Below, in pieces: positions 18,171-25,959 of a DNA stretch of 64,000 nt. The notes beneath the pieces are model-generated. The model did not search any database and had not been told where the DNA came from. It saw only the letters and a list, made by a program, of their open reading frames with translations. The position numbers and the translations under genes were made by a program. Positions within the stretch are counted from its first letter, which is position 1. The number at the start of each line of letters is the position of its first letter. Source of the stretch: Pseudomonas sp. ok272 (GTDB lineage: Bacteria > Pseudomonadota > Gammaproteobacteria > Pseudomonadales > Pseudomonadaceae). The stretch spans positions 248,001-312,000 of the forward strand of contig NZ_FOCB01000001.1 in the NCBI RefSeq assembly GCF_900109995.1. Direction: 5' to 3'.

Positions 18171-18240
18171 GTGGGAGCGGGCGTGGTCGCGAAGCTTTTG
18201 GCGTCAGTGATCGCCTCTTCGCGGGCAAGCCCGCTCCCAC
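18171..18240. repeat. REPIN upstream of dapE
   Basis: The left arm is GTGGGAGCGGGCGTGGTCGC with two changes from consensus; the right arm is GCGGGCAAGCCCGCTCCCAC ending 18240. It lies between ndvB and dapE, both on the minus strand. Confidence 0.8.
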
Positions 18241-18301
18241 AGGGATTGAGTTCGGCCGTTGAATCGTACCTGGCCAAGCCCCGCAAAATGGCGGCTATCT
18301 T

Positions 18302-18332
18302 AAAGCAAAACGGCGACCAGAGGCCGCCGTTT
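18302..18332 (-). terminator. intrinsic terminator after ndvB
   Basis: On the minus strand AAACGGCG (18332-18325) pairs with CGCCGTTT (18315-18308) and is followed by TGCTTT. It lies 16 bp past the ndvB stop. Confidence 0.7.
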
Positions 18333-18348
18333 AGTGGATTGCAGCGAT

Positions 18349-20940
18349 TTATGCCGCGGTGGCCGGCTCCGTCTCAGGTGCCGGTTTAGGCAGCGACGAG
18401 AGATAGGCCATGATCAGCGCGGCCAGGTACGGCAGCGACTGCACCAGCAGCATGGCCACCCAGAAGCGCATGTCGTTGGTCGGCAGGCCCTGTACCAGGA
18501 AAATGCCCAGCGCCGCGCCCCACAGCAGCAACATGATGAACATCTCTTCGCGGGCCTCGGAGATCGCCAGCCAGAAACCGTGGCTGTCGGCGTTCTTCGG
18601 CGTGCGAATGAACGGAATGCTGCTGGTGAAGAACCCATACAGCACCGCCTTGGCGATGGTGTGGGACAACGCGAGTCCGGCCAGGGCCGCGCAGAACGCA
18701 TCCTTGAGGTTCACACCCACCGCACGGCGGTAGAGGAAGATGATCTTGGCCACCTTGAACACGAACAGCGCCAGTGGCGGGATCGCGAAGATCAGCAGCG
18801 GCGGGTCGACCCGTTGCGGCACGATGATCATCGCCGCGGACCACAGCAGGGCGCCGACGGTGAAGAAGATGTTCATGCCATCGGCGACCCACGGCAGCCA
18901 GCCCGCGAGGAAGTGATAGCGCTGGCCCCGGGTCAGCGCGGTGTCCTTGCCCCGCAACAGGCTGGCGGTGTGTCCCTTGATGATCTGGATCGCGCCGTAG
19001 GCCCAGCGGAAACGCTGCTTCTTGAAGTCGATAAAGGTATCGGGCATCAGGCCCTTGCCATAGCTGTGGTGGTGATAAGCCGCCGACAAGCCTTTATCGA
19101 AGACGCGCAGGCCCAGTTCGGCATCTTCGCAGATGCACCAGTCGGCCCAACCCAACTCGTCGAGCACGCTGCGCCGCGTCATGGTCATGGTGCCGTGCTG
19201 GATGATCGCGTCGCGGTCGTTGCGCGTCACCATGCCGATATGGAAGAAGCCTTTGTACTCGGCGTAGCAGAGCTTCTTGAAGGTGCTTTCGTTCTGGTCG
19301 CGGTAATCCTGGGGCGACTGCACGATGGCGATTTTCGGGTCGGCGAAGTGCGGCACCATGTGCTTGAGCCAGTTCGGATCGACGCAGTAGTCGGAGTCGA
19401 TCACCGCGATGACTTCGGCGTCCTTGGCGGTGTGCGGCAGCAGGTAGTTCAACGCGCCGCCCTTGAACCCGGCCAACGGGGCGACGTGGAAGAACTTGAA
19501 GCGCGGGCCGAGGGTTTCGCAATAGGCCTGCACCGGCTCCCAGACGGCCGGATCCTTGGTGTTGTTGTCGATGATCAGGACTTCGAAGTCCGGATAGTCG
19601 AGCTTGGCCAGGGCGTCGAGGGTCTGTTTGACCATCTCTGGCGGCTCGTTGTAGCACGGCACGTGGATCGAGACTTTCGGCCGGTAGTTGGAGTCACCGT
19701 GCACGGGCAGGAACTCGCGCCGGCGTTTTTTCACCCACACGGCCTCGGCCAATTCATGGGCTTCGGTGAGCAAGACGATGAACACCCCGAACGCGCCGAG
19801 GGCGAGCAAGAAACCCACCGTCAGGCTGAACCAGGTGCTGTACTGCTGGCTGTAGTCGTAACCGATCCACACCAGCACCGAACCGCAGAGAAACGCGATG
19901 AAGGTCAGGAAGGTCCGGCCGCGCTGGCGCAGGGCCGAGCCGTCGATCATCAGCAGGGTCAGCGACAGCAACGCCAGCACCACCGAGCCAACGGCCAGCA
20001 CGCGCCATTGCGGGATCGCCACCACCGGGCCTTCGAAGTTGAACTTCTGCTGGCGCGCGGCGTTGTACACGCCCCAATAGGCGCCGACGGAGCCTTCATC
20101 GCTGGCCTTCCACGGCTGGTCGAAGGCTTCGATCACGAAGTAGTTATAGCCCTGGCGGTTGAGCTTGTTGACCAGGGTGCGCAGGTAAATTGCCTGGTCC
20201 GCCGGTGTGGCATCGGCTCCACCGCGCATGCGGCCGTTGCTCGGCCAGCCGACCTCGGAGAGCAGCAGCGGTTTTTTCGGGAAGATTTTCTTCAAGTCGC
20301 GGGCGCGGTCCAGGACGAACTGGCCGGCCTCGTCCACTGGGATGAATTCCCAATAGGGCAGGATGTGCGCGGCGATCAGGTCGACGTGCTTGGCCAGTTG
20401 CGGGTACTTCTCCCAGATGTGCCATTGCTCGGAGGTGGTCACCGGAACCTTGACCGCCGCGCGGACGCGGTCGAGCAGGACGATCAACGCCTCGGGCGTG
20501 ATCTCCTCGCGGAACAGGGCTTCGTTGCCGACCACCACCCGCACCACGCTGCGCGAGGTGTTGGCCAGCTCGATGGCGCGCTGGATCTCGCGCTCGTTGC
20601 GCTCCAGGTCCGGGCTGATCCAGATGCCGAGGGTCACGCGCAGGCCGAATTCCTCGGCCAGCTTGGGAATGTCCCCCAGGGAGCCGTCGACCGAGTAGAT
20701 GCGGATGTTGTCCGTCAGCTTGCTCATGATCTCCAGGTCACGACGCATTTCATCGTCGGAGGGGTACTGGTTTTTCTGTGGGTACTGGCCTTGTTGGAAC
20801 GGCGAGTAGGAAAAACCGGAGATCTGCTCAGGCCAGTTGGGGGTAGTAACCGGGCGGTTGATCAGCGCCCAGAAGCCGGTGAACAGTGCGGCGATGGCCA
20901 GCACTACGACCAGGTTGAGTCCTAATTTACGCGATGACAT
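18349..20940 (-). CDS. ndvB: GH17-GT2 beta-1,3-glucan synthase, NdvB-like
   Basis: A two-domain membrane enzyme of 863 residues predicted to make periplasmic or cyclic beta-(1,3)-glucans. After an N-terminal membrane anchor comes a GH17 glycosidase/transglycosylase domain (about 35-305) with acid/base Glu in VVVGNEALF and nucleophile Glu in LLLSEVGWPSNG. Several TM helices lead to a GT2 domain (about 410-690) with VIDSDYCVDPNW (DxD), CEDAELGLRVFDKG (ED base) and QRFRW (the QxxRW motif), then C-terminal TM helices. P. aeruginosa NdvB of this type supports biofilm antibiotic tolerance. ATG 20940 has a weak Shine-Dalgarno; a TTG six codons upstream is an alternative start. Confidence 0.88.
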   Translation of the reverse strand: MSSRKLGLNLVVVLAIAALFTGFWALINRPVTTPNWPEQISGFSYSPFQQGQYPQKNQYPSDDEMRRDLEIMSKLTDNIRIYSVDGSLGDIPKLAEEFGLRVTLGIWISPDLERNEREIQRAIELANTSRSVVRVVVGNEALFREEITPEALIVLLDRVRAAVKVPVTTSEQWHIWEKYPQLAKHVDLIAAHILPYWEFIPVDEAGQFVLDRARDLKKIFPKKPLLLSEVGWPSNGRMRGGADATPADQAIYLRTLVNKLNRQGYNYFVIEAFDQPWKASDEGSVGAYWGVYNAARQQKFNFEGPVVAIPQWRVLAVGSVVLALLSLTLLMIDGSALRQRGRTFLTFIAFLCGSVLVWIGYDYSQQYSTWFSLTVGFLLALGAFGVFIVLLTEAHELAEAVWVKKRRREFLPVHGDSNYRPKVSIHVPCYNEPPEMVKQTLDALAKLDYPDFEVLIIDNNTKDPAVWEPVQAYCETLGPRFKFFHVAPLAGFKGGALNYLLPHTAKDAEVIAVIDSDYCVDPNWLKHMVPHFADPKIAIVQSPQDYRDQNESTFKKLCYAEYKGFFHIGMVTRNDRDAIIQHGTMTMTRRSVLDELGWADWCICEDAELGLRVFDKGLSAAYHHHSYGKGLMPDTFIDFKKQRFRWAYGAIQIIKGHTASLLRGKDTALTRGQRYHFLAGWLPWVADGMNIFFTVGALLWSAAMIIVPQRVDPPLLIFAIPPLALFVFKVAKIIFLYRRAVGVNLKDAFCAALAGLALSHTIAKAVLYGFFTSSIPFIRTPKNADSHGFWLAISEAREEMFIMLLLWGAALGIFLVQGLPTNDMRFWVAMLLVQSLPYLAALIMAYLSSLPKPAPETEPATAA

Positions 20941-21219
20941 AGATGTTTCGGGTTCCAAAGAGAGTGGAACATTGGAGAAGACAGCTACCTTTCGGTGGTG
21001 CGAATCCTACACATGTACTTAAAGGAGCTTACAGCATGTGGAGTATTGCTCCGACCTTGGGCAGTGATTGACGGCTTAAGTTCTGTTTCCGGTCAGCGCG
21101 CTGAAGATTTACCTTTTGAGGTGGGAAGGTTTTATCGGGTCGTCGGTTTTTTGCTGTTTTATGTGCTCCAATTCTCCGTCGGTCCTATAATGCGCGCCGG
21201 TTTTTGGGATGCATCGGTC
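20941..21219. other. ndvB-tcdA divergent intergenic region
   Basis: This 279-bp region must hold promoters for both genes. For tcdA a perfect -10, TATAAT (21186-21191), lies 28 bp before the ATG with only a weak -35 about 17 bp upstream. No gene or repeat is supported; the open frame that reads through from 20995 lacks a family match before the tcdA ATG. Confidence 0.5.
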
Positions 21220-22029
21220 ATGAGTACAGAAGATCCACGGTTTGCCGGTATCGCCCGCTTGTACGGCATCGAGGGCCTGGCACGCTTGCGCAGCGCCCAT
21301 GTGGCGATTGTCGGTGTCGGTGGGGTGGGTTCCTGGGCGGCGGAAGCCATCGCCCGTTGCGGGGTGGGCGAGATATCGCTGTTCGACCTCGATGACGTGT
21401 GTGTCAGCAATGCCAACCGCCAGTTGCACGCGTTGGACAGTACCGTCGGCAAACTCAAGGTCGAGGTGATGGCTGAGCGCCTGCGCGGGATCAACCCGGA
21501 CTGCACGGTGCATGCGGTGGCGGACTTCGTCACCCGCGAGACCATGGCCGAGTACATCACCCCGAACATCGATTGCGTGATCGATTGCATCGACAGCGTC
21601 AACGCCAAGGCGGCGCTGATTGCCTGGTGCAAGCGCCGCAAGATCCAGATCATCACCACCGGCGGTGCGGGCGGGCAGATTGATCCGACGCTGATCCAGG
21701 TGTGTGACCTGAACCGCACGTTCAATGATCCCTTGGCCTCGAAAGTGCGTTCCACCCTGCGCCGGGACTACAACTTCTCACGCACGGTGACCCGCCACTA
21801 CAGCGTGCCGTGTGTGTTTTCCACTGAGCAACTGCGCTATCCCAAGCCTGATGGCAGCATTTGCCTGCAGAAGAGTTTTGTCGGCGACGGGGTCAAGCTG
21901 GACTGCGCCGGGGGCTTTGGCGCGGTGATGATGGTGACGGCGACCTTTGGCATGGTGGCAGCGACCAAGGCGGTGGATAAGATTGTGGCGGGTGTGCGGC
22001 GGCCGGCGGATAAGGTCAAGGTGGCCTGA
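21220..22029 (+). CDS. tcdA: tRNA threonylcarbamoyladenosine dehydratase TcdA
   Basis: TcdA (CsdL/YgdL) uses ATP to cyclise t6A37 of tRNA to ct6A. The product is 269 residues of the E1/ThiF-like fold. The nucleotide-binding loop is IVGVGGVGSWAAEAIARCGVG (about 30-50), followed by LFDLDDVCVSNANRQLHA, the acidic/Asn/Arg adenylation motif, and DCIDSVNAKAALI near 125. In E. coli TcdA receives sulfur-relay help from CsdA-CsdE; here csdE and csdA lie next door on the opposite strand, a strong context match. It also acts after TsaB-made t6A (tsaB at 1691). Confidence 0.95.
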   Translation: MSTEDPRFAGIARLYGIEGLARLRSAHVAIVGVGGVGSWAAEAIARCGVGEISLFDLDDVCVSNANRQLHALDSTVGKLKVEVMAERLRGINPDCTVHAVADFVTRETMAEYITPNIDCVIDCIDSVNAKAALIAWCKRRKIQIITTGGAGGQIDPTLIQVCDLNRTFNDPLASKVRSTLRRDYNFSRTVTRHYSVPCVFSTEQLRYPKPDGSICLQKSFVGDGVKLDCAGGFGAVMMVTATFGMVAATKAVDKIVAGVRRPADKVKVA

Positions 22030-22033
22030 TAGC

Positions 22034-22140
22034 GGGCCTGTTTCTAGCGGATGTACCCGGATTCCCTGTGGGAGCGGGCTTGTCGGATCGCCTTACCGTC
22101 GTGAAGGCGGCCTGACAGCCAGCCTGGCTCTTGGCGGGTG
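22034..22140 (+). repeat. left part of the 71-bp-type repeat array
   Basis: GGGCCTGTTTCTAGCGGATG (from 22034) and the following TACCCGGATTCCCTGTGGGA match the units at 22571-22783, with a different REP-like tail (GCTTGTCGGATCGCC). A second, more diverged unit begins near 22120 (AGCCTGGCTCTTGGCGGGTG). Confidence 0.7.
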
Positions 22141-22179
22141 TACCTATCCGTTGCTGCGGGTGTGGCGGCTGGCGGTTTC

Positions 22180-22480
22180 GCCCTTACGGCGACTCACTTT
22201 TTTTACAAGCGCCTAAAAAAAGTAAGCAAAAAAACGCTCGCCCCAAGCGTTCGGCCCCTCGCTAATGCTCGGCGTACCTTCGCTACGGTATCCCGCTGGG
22301 GGCATCGCCCTCCGGTTTGCTTCGCTGCACCTCCCTGCGATGTGTTCGACTGCGTCGAACGGCGCTGCGCGCCAGTCCCCAGAGGGATACCTTCGCTCAG
22401 CCTGCCGATGGGGCGGGTGGATCAAGAGCCAGATCAAGAGCGGCAGGCGAGCTAACGCTCGGCCTGTTGAGTGGTGAAGG
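22180..22480. repeat. structured intergenic repeat element with cloverleaf-like fold
   Basis: It starts with a perfect 10-bp stem, ACTTTTTTTA (22196-22205) with TAAAAAAAGT (22214-22223), that could terminate tcdA or csdE transcripts. Next, ACGGTATCCCGCTGGGG (22285-22301) pairs with 22377-22393 at 15 of 17 positions. Inside this are three stacked hairpins: CATCGC/GCGATG (22303-22308 with 22337-22342), GTTCGAC/GTCGAAC (22344-22350 with 22354-22360), and GGCGC/GCGCC (22361-22365 with 22369-22373). Short open frames through it read as low-complexity peptides and are not credible genes. Similar sequence is, I believe, common in Pseudomonas genomes, but I cannot search. Confidence 0.65.
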
Positions 22481-22516
22481 GCGGATCGGCGGGAGTTTGG
22501 TGGTGGATTTGCTTTT

Positions 22517-22783
22517 GGTGGGAGTGAGCCTGACGGATCGCCGCACCGTCGCGAAGGCGGCCTGACAGCCGGCCTGTTTCTGGCGGATGTACCCAGATTC
22601 CCTGTGGGAGCGGGCTTGCTCGCGAAGGCGGCCTGAAATTCGGCCTGTTTCTAGCGGATGTACCCAGATCCATTGTGGGAGCTGGCTTGCCGGCGAAGGC
22701 GGCCTGAAATCCGGCCTGTTTCTGGCGGATGTACCCGGATTCCCTGTGGGAGCAAGTCTGTCGGATTGCTGCACGGTTGCGAT
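22517..22783 (+). repeat. 71-bp tandem repeats containing half-REPs
   Basis: Three units with exact 71-bp spacing begin at 22571, 22642 and 22713 with GGCCTGTTTCT(G/A)GCGGATG, continue TACCC(A/G)GAT and contain a REP arm (TGTGGGAGC...). A partial unit precedes them at 22517-22570. The units are in direct orientation and differ by a few substitutions, mostly in the REP part. The 22030-22797 gap between tcdA and csdE holds only this array and the structured element. Confidence 0.85.
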
Positions 22784-22797
22784 GGACTGCGCAGTCT

Positions 22798-23202
22798 TTA
22801 CCGAGCTATTTCACGCATGCGCTGTAGCACTGCAGTCAGGCCGTTGCTGCGCGAGGGGGACAATTGGCGGCTGAGGCCGAGTTGTTCGAACCATTCGGGC
22901 AGGTCCACGTGTTGCAATGCTTCTGTCGACAGTCCGTTGACTCGCGCCAGCAGCAGTGCCACCAGTCCGCGAATCATCCGGGCATCGCTGCTGGCGGTGA
23001 ATTGCCAGTGGCCCGCGTGCAGGGTGCCCACCAGCCACATTTGGCTCTCGCAGCCGTGTACGCGGTTGGTCTCGCACTTGTCGGCATCGCTCAGTGCGGG
23101 CAGGCGTTCGCCCCATTGCATCAGCAGGCGCGCCCGTTGTTCCCAGCCGGCAGCGTCCTGGAATGCCTGGAGCGCGGTAATGGCGTCGGCGGGCAGGCTC
23201 AT
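22798..23202 (-). CDS. csdE: SufE/CsdE-family sulfur acceptor
   Basis: This 134-residue protein takes persulfide sulfur from the neighbouring cysteine desulfurase and stimulates it. The sulfur-accepting cysteine is in the conserved RVHGCESQMWLVG segment (about residue 51), and the family-typical HWQFTASSDARMIRGLVALLLARVNG follows. The start overlaps the csdA stop by 4 bases (23199-23202), so the two are translationally coupled. With csdA and tcdA nearby, the CsdA-CsdE-TcdA relay of E. coli is the best model; a role in Fe-S assembly is also possible. Confidence 0.92.
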   Translation of the reverse strand: MSLPADAITALQAFQDAAGWEQRARLLMQWGERLPALSDADKCETNRVHGCESQMWLVGTLHAGHWQFTASSDARMIRGLVALLLARVNGLSTEALQHVDLPEWFEQLGLSRQLSPSRSNGLTAVLQRMREIAR

Positions 23203-24404
23203 CGCAACAACTCCAGGGCTCGATCCAGGGCGTCGAAGAAGCGCTCCAGGTCGTCGGAGTCGTTGTACAGCGCCAGCGACACGCGGATGGCACCGGCCAG
23301 TTCGAAGCGTTTGAGCAGTGGCATGGCGCAGTGATGCCCGGCACGTACGGCGATGCCTTGTTCCGTCAGCAAGTGGGCGAGGTCGGCGTTGTGCACGTCG
23401 TCGACGACAAAGCTGGCGAGCGCCAGTTGCGGGTTGCCCAGCAAGCGAATGCCATTGCGCGCGCGCAAGCCATGCAGCAAGTAATCATGCAGCGCCGCTT
23501 CATGGGCGGCCACCGCGTCCTGGTCCAGGCCGGCGAGGTAGTCGAGGGTCGCGCCCAGGCCGATCACACTGGCGATCGGCGGGGTGCCGGCTTCGAAGCC
23601 CAGCGGTGCGGGGCGAAAACGTGCGTCCTGGTAGTTGGCGTCCAGCACCATCTCGCCGCCGAACTGCCAGGGGCGCAGCAATGCCAGCGCCTCATTGCGT
23701 CCGAATAGCACGCCCAGGCCGTCGGGCCCATACAGCTTGTGACTGGAAAACACGTAGAAGTCGCAACCCAGCGCCTGGATATCGTGCCGGCCATGGACGA
23801 TGCCTTGGGCGCCGTCGACCACGGTCAGGGCGTTTTGCGCGTTGGCCAGTTCAAGCAGTGGGGCCAGCGGTTGCCAGGCGCCCAGCACGTTGGACAACTG
23901 GCTGACCGCCAGCAAGCGGGTACGCGGGCCGATCAGGCGGGCGGCGGCATCGAGGTCGATCAGGCCGTCGGCGTCCAGCGGCAAGACCACCAGCGTCGAC
24001 TGCCGGCGCTTGGCCAGTTGCTGCCAGGGCAACAGGTTGGCGTGGTGTTCCAGGGCGCTGATGACAATCTCATCGCCCGGGTTGAAAAGATGTTCCAGGC
24101 CATAGGCCAGGAGGTTCAGCGCAGAGGTGGTGCCGTGGGTGAAGATGATCTGCCCGTGATCGCCAGCATTGAGCCATTGGCCAACTTTGCGTCGACTGTC
24201 CTCGAACGCCTGCGTGGCGTGGGCGGCGGGCAAGTGTTGGGCGCGATGGACGTTGGCCGCGCCATTGGCGTAGTAGTGGGTCAATGCGTCCAGCAGGGCC
24301 TGGGGCTTCTGGGTGGTAGCGGCGTTGTCCAGGTAGGTCTGGCCTTGCCGTTGCAGGGCGGCGATGGCCGGGAAGTCGGCGCGCCAGGGTGAGGCAATCA
24401 TCAT
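23199..24404 (-). CDS. csdA: cysteine desulfurase, CsdA/SufS type
   Basis: A PLP-dependent class II (SufS-type) cysteine desulfurase of about 401 residues. YLDNAATTQKPQALLDALTHYY starts the fold; the PLP Schiff-base lysine is in FYVFSSHKLYGPDGLGVLFG (near residue 225), and the catalytic Cys is in RAGHHCAMPLLKRF near 360. I start at ATG 24404 (ATG 24401 is equally possible). The longer open frame back to 24500 is a translated REPIN (ASLLAK..., a typical REP artefact) and is not coding. csdE is immediately downstream. Confidence 0.93.
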   Translation of the reverse strand: MMIASPWRADFPAIAALQRQGQTYLDNAATTQKPQALLDALTHYYANGAANVHRAQHLPAAHATQAFEDSRRKVGQWLNAGDHGQIIFTHGTTSALNLLAYGLEHLFNPGDEIVISALEHHANLLPWQQLAKRRQSTLVVLPLDADGLIDLDAAARLIGPRTRLLAVSQLSNVLGAWQPLAPLLELANAQNALTVVDGAQGIVHGRHDIQALGCDFYVFSSHKLYGPDGLGVLFGRNEALALLRPWQFGGEMVLDANYQDARFRPAPLGFEAGTPPIASVIGLGATLDYLAGLDQDAVAAHEAALHDYLLHGLRARNGIRLLGNPQLALASFVVDDVHNADLAHLLTEQGIAVRAGHHCAMPLLKRFELAGAIRVSLALYNDSDDLERFFDALDRALELLR

Positions 24405-24429
24405 GTGTATGGCCCATGCGTCTGACCGT

Positions 24430-24500
24430 GTGGGAGCGAGCCTGCTCGCGAAAGCGTCCATGAGGCCGCCAAAAAGCTTCGCGAGCAGGCTCGCTCCCAC
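24430..24500. repeat. REPIN upstream of csdA
   Basis: The arms GTGGGAGCGAGCCTGCTCGC (from 24430) and GCGAGCAGGCTCGCTCCCAC (ending 24500) enclose a 30-bp spacer. It separates dapD from csdA and any csdA promoter must lie within or close to it. Confidence 0.88.
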
Positions 24501-24528
24501 AATCGATCGGTTACGTTGCCCGCAATGC

Positions 24529-25563
24529 TTAGTTGTGGGCGTGCAGCGCTTCGTTCAGTTCGATGGCCGACTTGTGGGTTTTGCACTCCACGGCACCGGT
24601 CTGGGAGTTGCGACGGAACAGCAGGTCGCTCTGGCCAGCCAGTTCGCGGGCTTTCACCACTTTGACCAGGTTGTCATTGGCGTCCAGCAGCGCCACCTTG
24701 GTCCCGGCGGTCACGTACAGGCCCGACTCGACGGTGTTGCGGTCGCCCAGTGGGAAACCGATACCGGCGTTGGCGCCGATCAGGCAGCCTTCGCCAACCT
24801 TGATCACGATGTTACCGCCGCCGGACAGGGTGCCCATGGTCGAGCAACCGCCGCCCAGGTCCGAACCCTTGCCGACGAATACGCCCGCCGATACGCGGCC
24901 TTCGATCATGCCCGGGCCTTCGGTGCCGGCGTTGAAGTTGATGAAGCCTTCGTGCATCACGGTGGTGCCTTCGCCCACGTAGGCACCCAGGCGCAGGCGC
25001 GCGGCGTCAGCGATGCGCACGCCGGCCGGCACCACGTAGTCGGTCATTTTCGGGAACTTGTCCACCGAGAACACTTCCAGCAACTCGCCACGCAGGCGGG
25101 CTTCGAGTTGGTGTGCAGCCAGTTCGCCCAGGTCGATGGCGCCTTGGCTGGTCCAGGCCACGTTCGGCAGCAACGGGAAGATCCCGGCCAGGCTCAGGCC
25201 GTGGGGCTTGACCAGGCGGTGGGACAGCAGGTGCAGCTTGAGGTAGGCCTCGGGGGTGGAGCTCAGTTGGGTGTCTTCGGCCAGCAGCGTGGCAACCAGC
25301 GGCTTGTGGCTCTCGGCCAGGCGTGTCAGCAGCGCGGCCTGGATGGCGTCGATGCCTTTGAGGGCGTCGGCCAGTTGTGACGCCTGGGCGGTGGTGAAGG
25401 CAATGGCCTGGTTGCCTTCGCTGTAACCCAGGATCGGCGTAACGGCGGCCACGATCTCAGCCGATGGCTTGAGCAGGGGGGCGGCGTAAAACACTTCCAG
25501 CCAGGTGCCTTGACGGTTTTGCGTGCCTACACCGAAGGCCATGCTGAACAGGGAATTGGACAT
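24529..25563 (-). CDS. dapD: 2,3,4,5-tetrahydropyridine-2,6-dicarboxylate N-succinyltransferase
   Basis: DapD succinylates tetrahydrodipicolinate, committing it to the succinylase branch of lysine/DAP synthesis. The product is 344 residues, the longer form seen in Pseudomonas rather than the 274-residue E. coli form. A left-handed beta helix of hexapeptide repeats runs from about residue 180 to 300 (VRIADAARLRLGAYVGEGTTVM, then GVFVGKGSDLGGGCSTMGTL, then GEGCLIGANAGIGFPLGD). It is clustered with dapC and dapE on the same strand. Confidence 0.95.
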   Translation of the reverse strand: MSNSLFSMAFGVGTQNRQGTWLEVFYAAPLLKPSAEIVAAVTPILGYSEGNQAIAFTTAQASQLADALKGIDAIQAALLTRLAESHKPLVATLLAEDTQLSSTPEAYLKLHLLSHRLVKPHGLSLAGIFPLLPNVAWTSQGAIDLGELAAHQLEARLRGELLEVFSVDKFPKMTDYVVPAGVRIADAARLRLGAYVGEGTTVMHEGFINFNAGTEGPGMIEGRVSAGVFVGKGSDLGGGCSTMGTLSGGGNIVIKVGEGCLIGANAGIGFPLGDRNTVESGLYVTAGTKVALLDANDNLVKVVKARELAGQSDLLFRRNSQTGAVECKTHKSAIELNEALHAHN

Positions 25564-25596
25564 GCTATTACCTCTAACGAAATTGAACGGGCTGCC

Positions 25597-25959
25597 TTAC
25601 TTGAGTGCGGCCGCGTAGATATCTGGCTTGAAGCCAATCAGGGTTCGGTCACCGAGATCGAGCACCGGGCGCTTGATCATCGAGGGTTGTGCGAGCATCA
25701 GTTCGATGGCCTTGGCTTGATCGAGATCGGCTTTGCGTTCGTCATCGAGTTTGCGAAAGGTCGTGCCTGCACGGTTGAGCACCACTTGCCAGCCATGCTC
25801 GTTGCACCACTGGGTCAAGTGTTCACGGTCGATTCCGGCCGTCTTGTAATCATGGAATTCATAGCCGGCAGCGTGTTCATCGAGCCAGGTGCGCGCCTTT
25901 TTCATGGTGTCGCAGGCTTTGATGCCGAAAAGGTGCAACGGTTTGCTTGAATCGGTCAA
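25597..25959 (-). CDS. ArsC/Spx-family reductase-like protein (YffB type), TTG start
   Basis: A 120-residue thioredoxin-fold protein of the ArsC/Spx family, close to E. coli YffB. It has FGIKACDTMKKARTWLDEH near the N-terminus with a single cysteine (CDTMKKA), FHDYKTAGID, and the C-terminal KRPVLDLGDRTLIGFKPD segment containing the conserved Arg-Pro. Classical arsenate reductases use an extra resolving system, so true arsenate activity is doubtful. The start is TTG at 25959, preceded by GGGGG with 9-nt spacing; the only ATG of the frame is 41 codons upstream with no fitting sequence. It lies between dapC and dapD. Confidence 0.85.
   Translation of the reverse strand: MTDSSKPLHLFGIKACDTMKKARTWLDEHAAGYEFHDYKTAGIDREHLTQWCNEHGWQVVLNRAGTTFRKLDDERKADLDQAKAIELMLAQPSMIKRPVLDLGDRTLIGFKPDIYAAALK

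Noticed and set aside
18334..20925. An 863-codon open frame antisense to ndvB
   Set aside because: It mirrors ndvB exactly, has no recognisable motif and a composition (His/Gln/Arg/Val-rich) typical of the antisense strand of GC-rich Pseudomonas genes. The minus-strand frame carries complete GH17 and GT2 active sites.
22285..22393. A tRNA-like cloverleaf
   Set aside because: The closing stem is 17 bp, there is no anticodon arm of correct size, no CCA end and no consistent D- or T-loop set, so it is not a tRNA gene.
22138..22455. Short open frames (up to about 105 codons) across the structured element
   Set aside because: Translations are low-complexity Arg/Pro/Cys-rich strings shaped by the stems, there is no good ribosome binding site, and overlapping frames are all equally open.
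22571..22783. A small CRISPR array
   Set aside because: The units are 71 bp and similar throughout their length, with no unique spacers and no cas genes nearby.
24405..24500. A 32-codon N-terminal extension of csdA
   Set aside because: The sequence is a translated REPIN and the family starts at the methionines 24404 or 24401.
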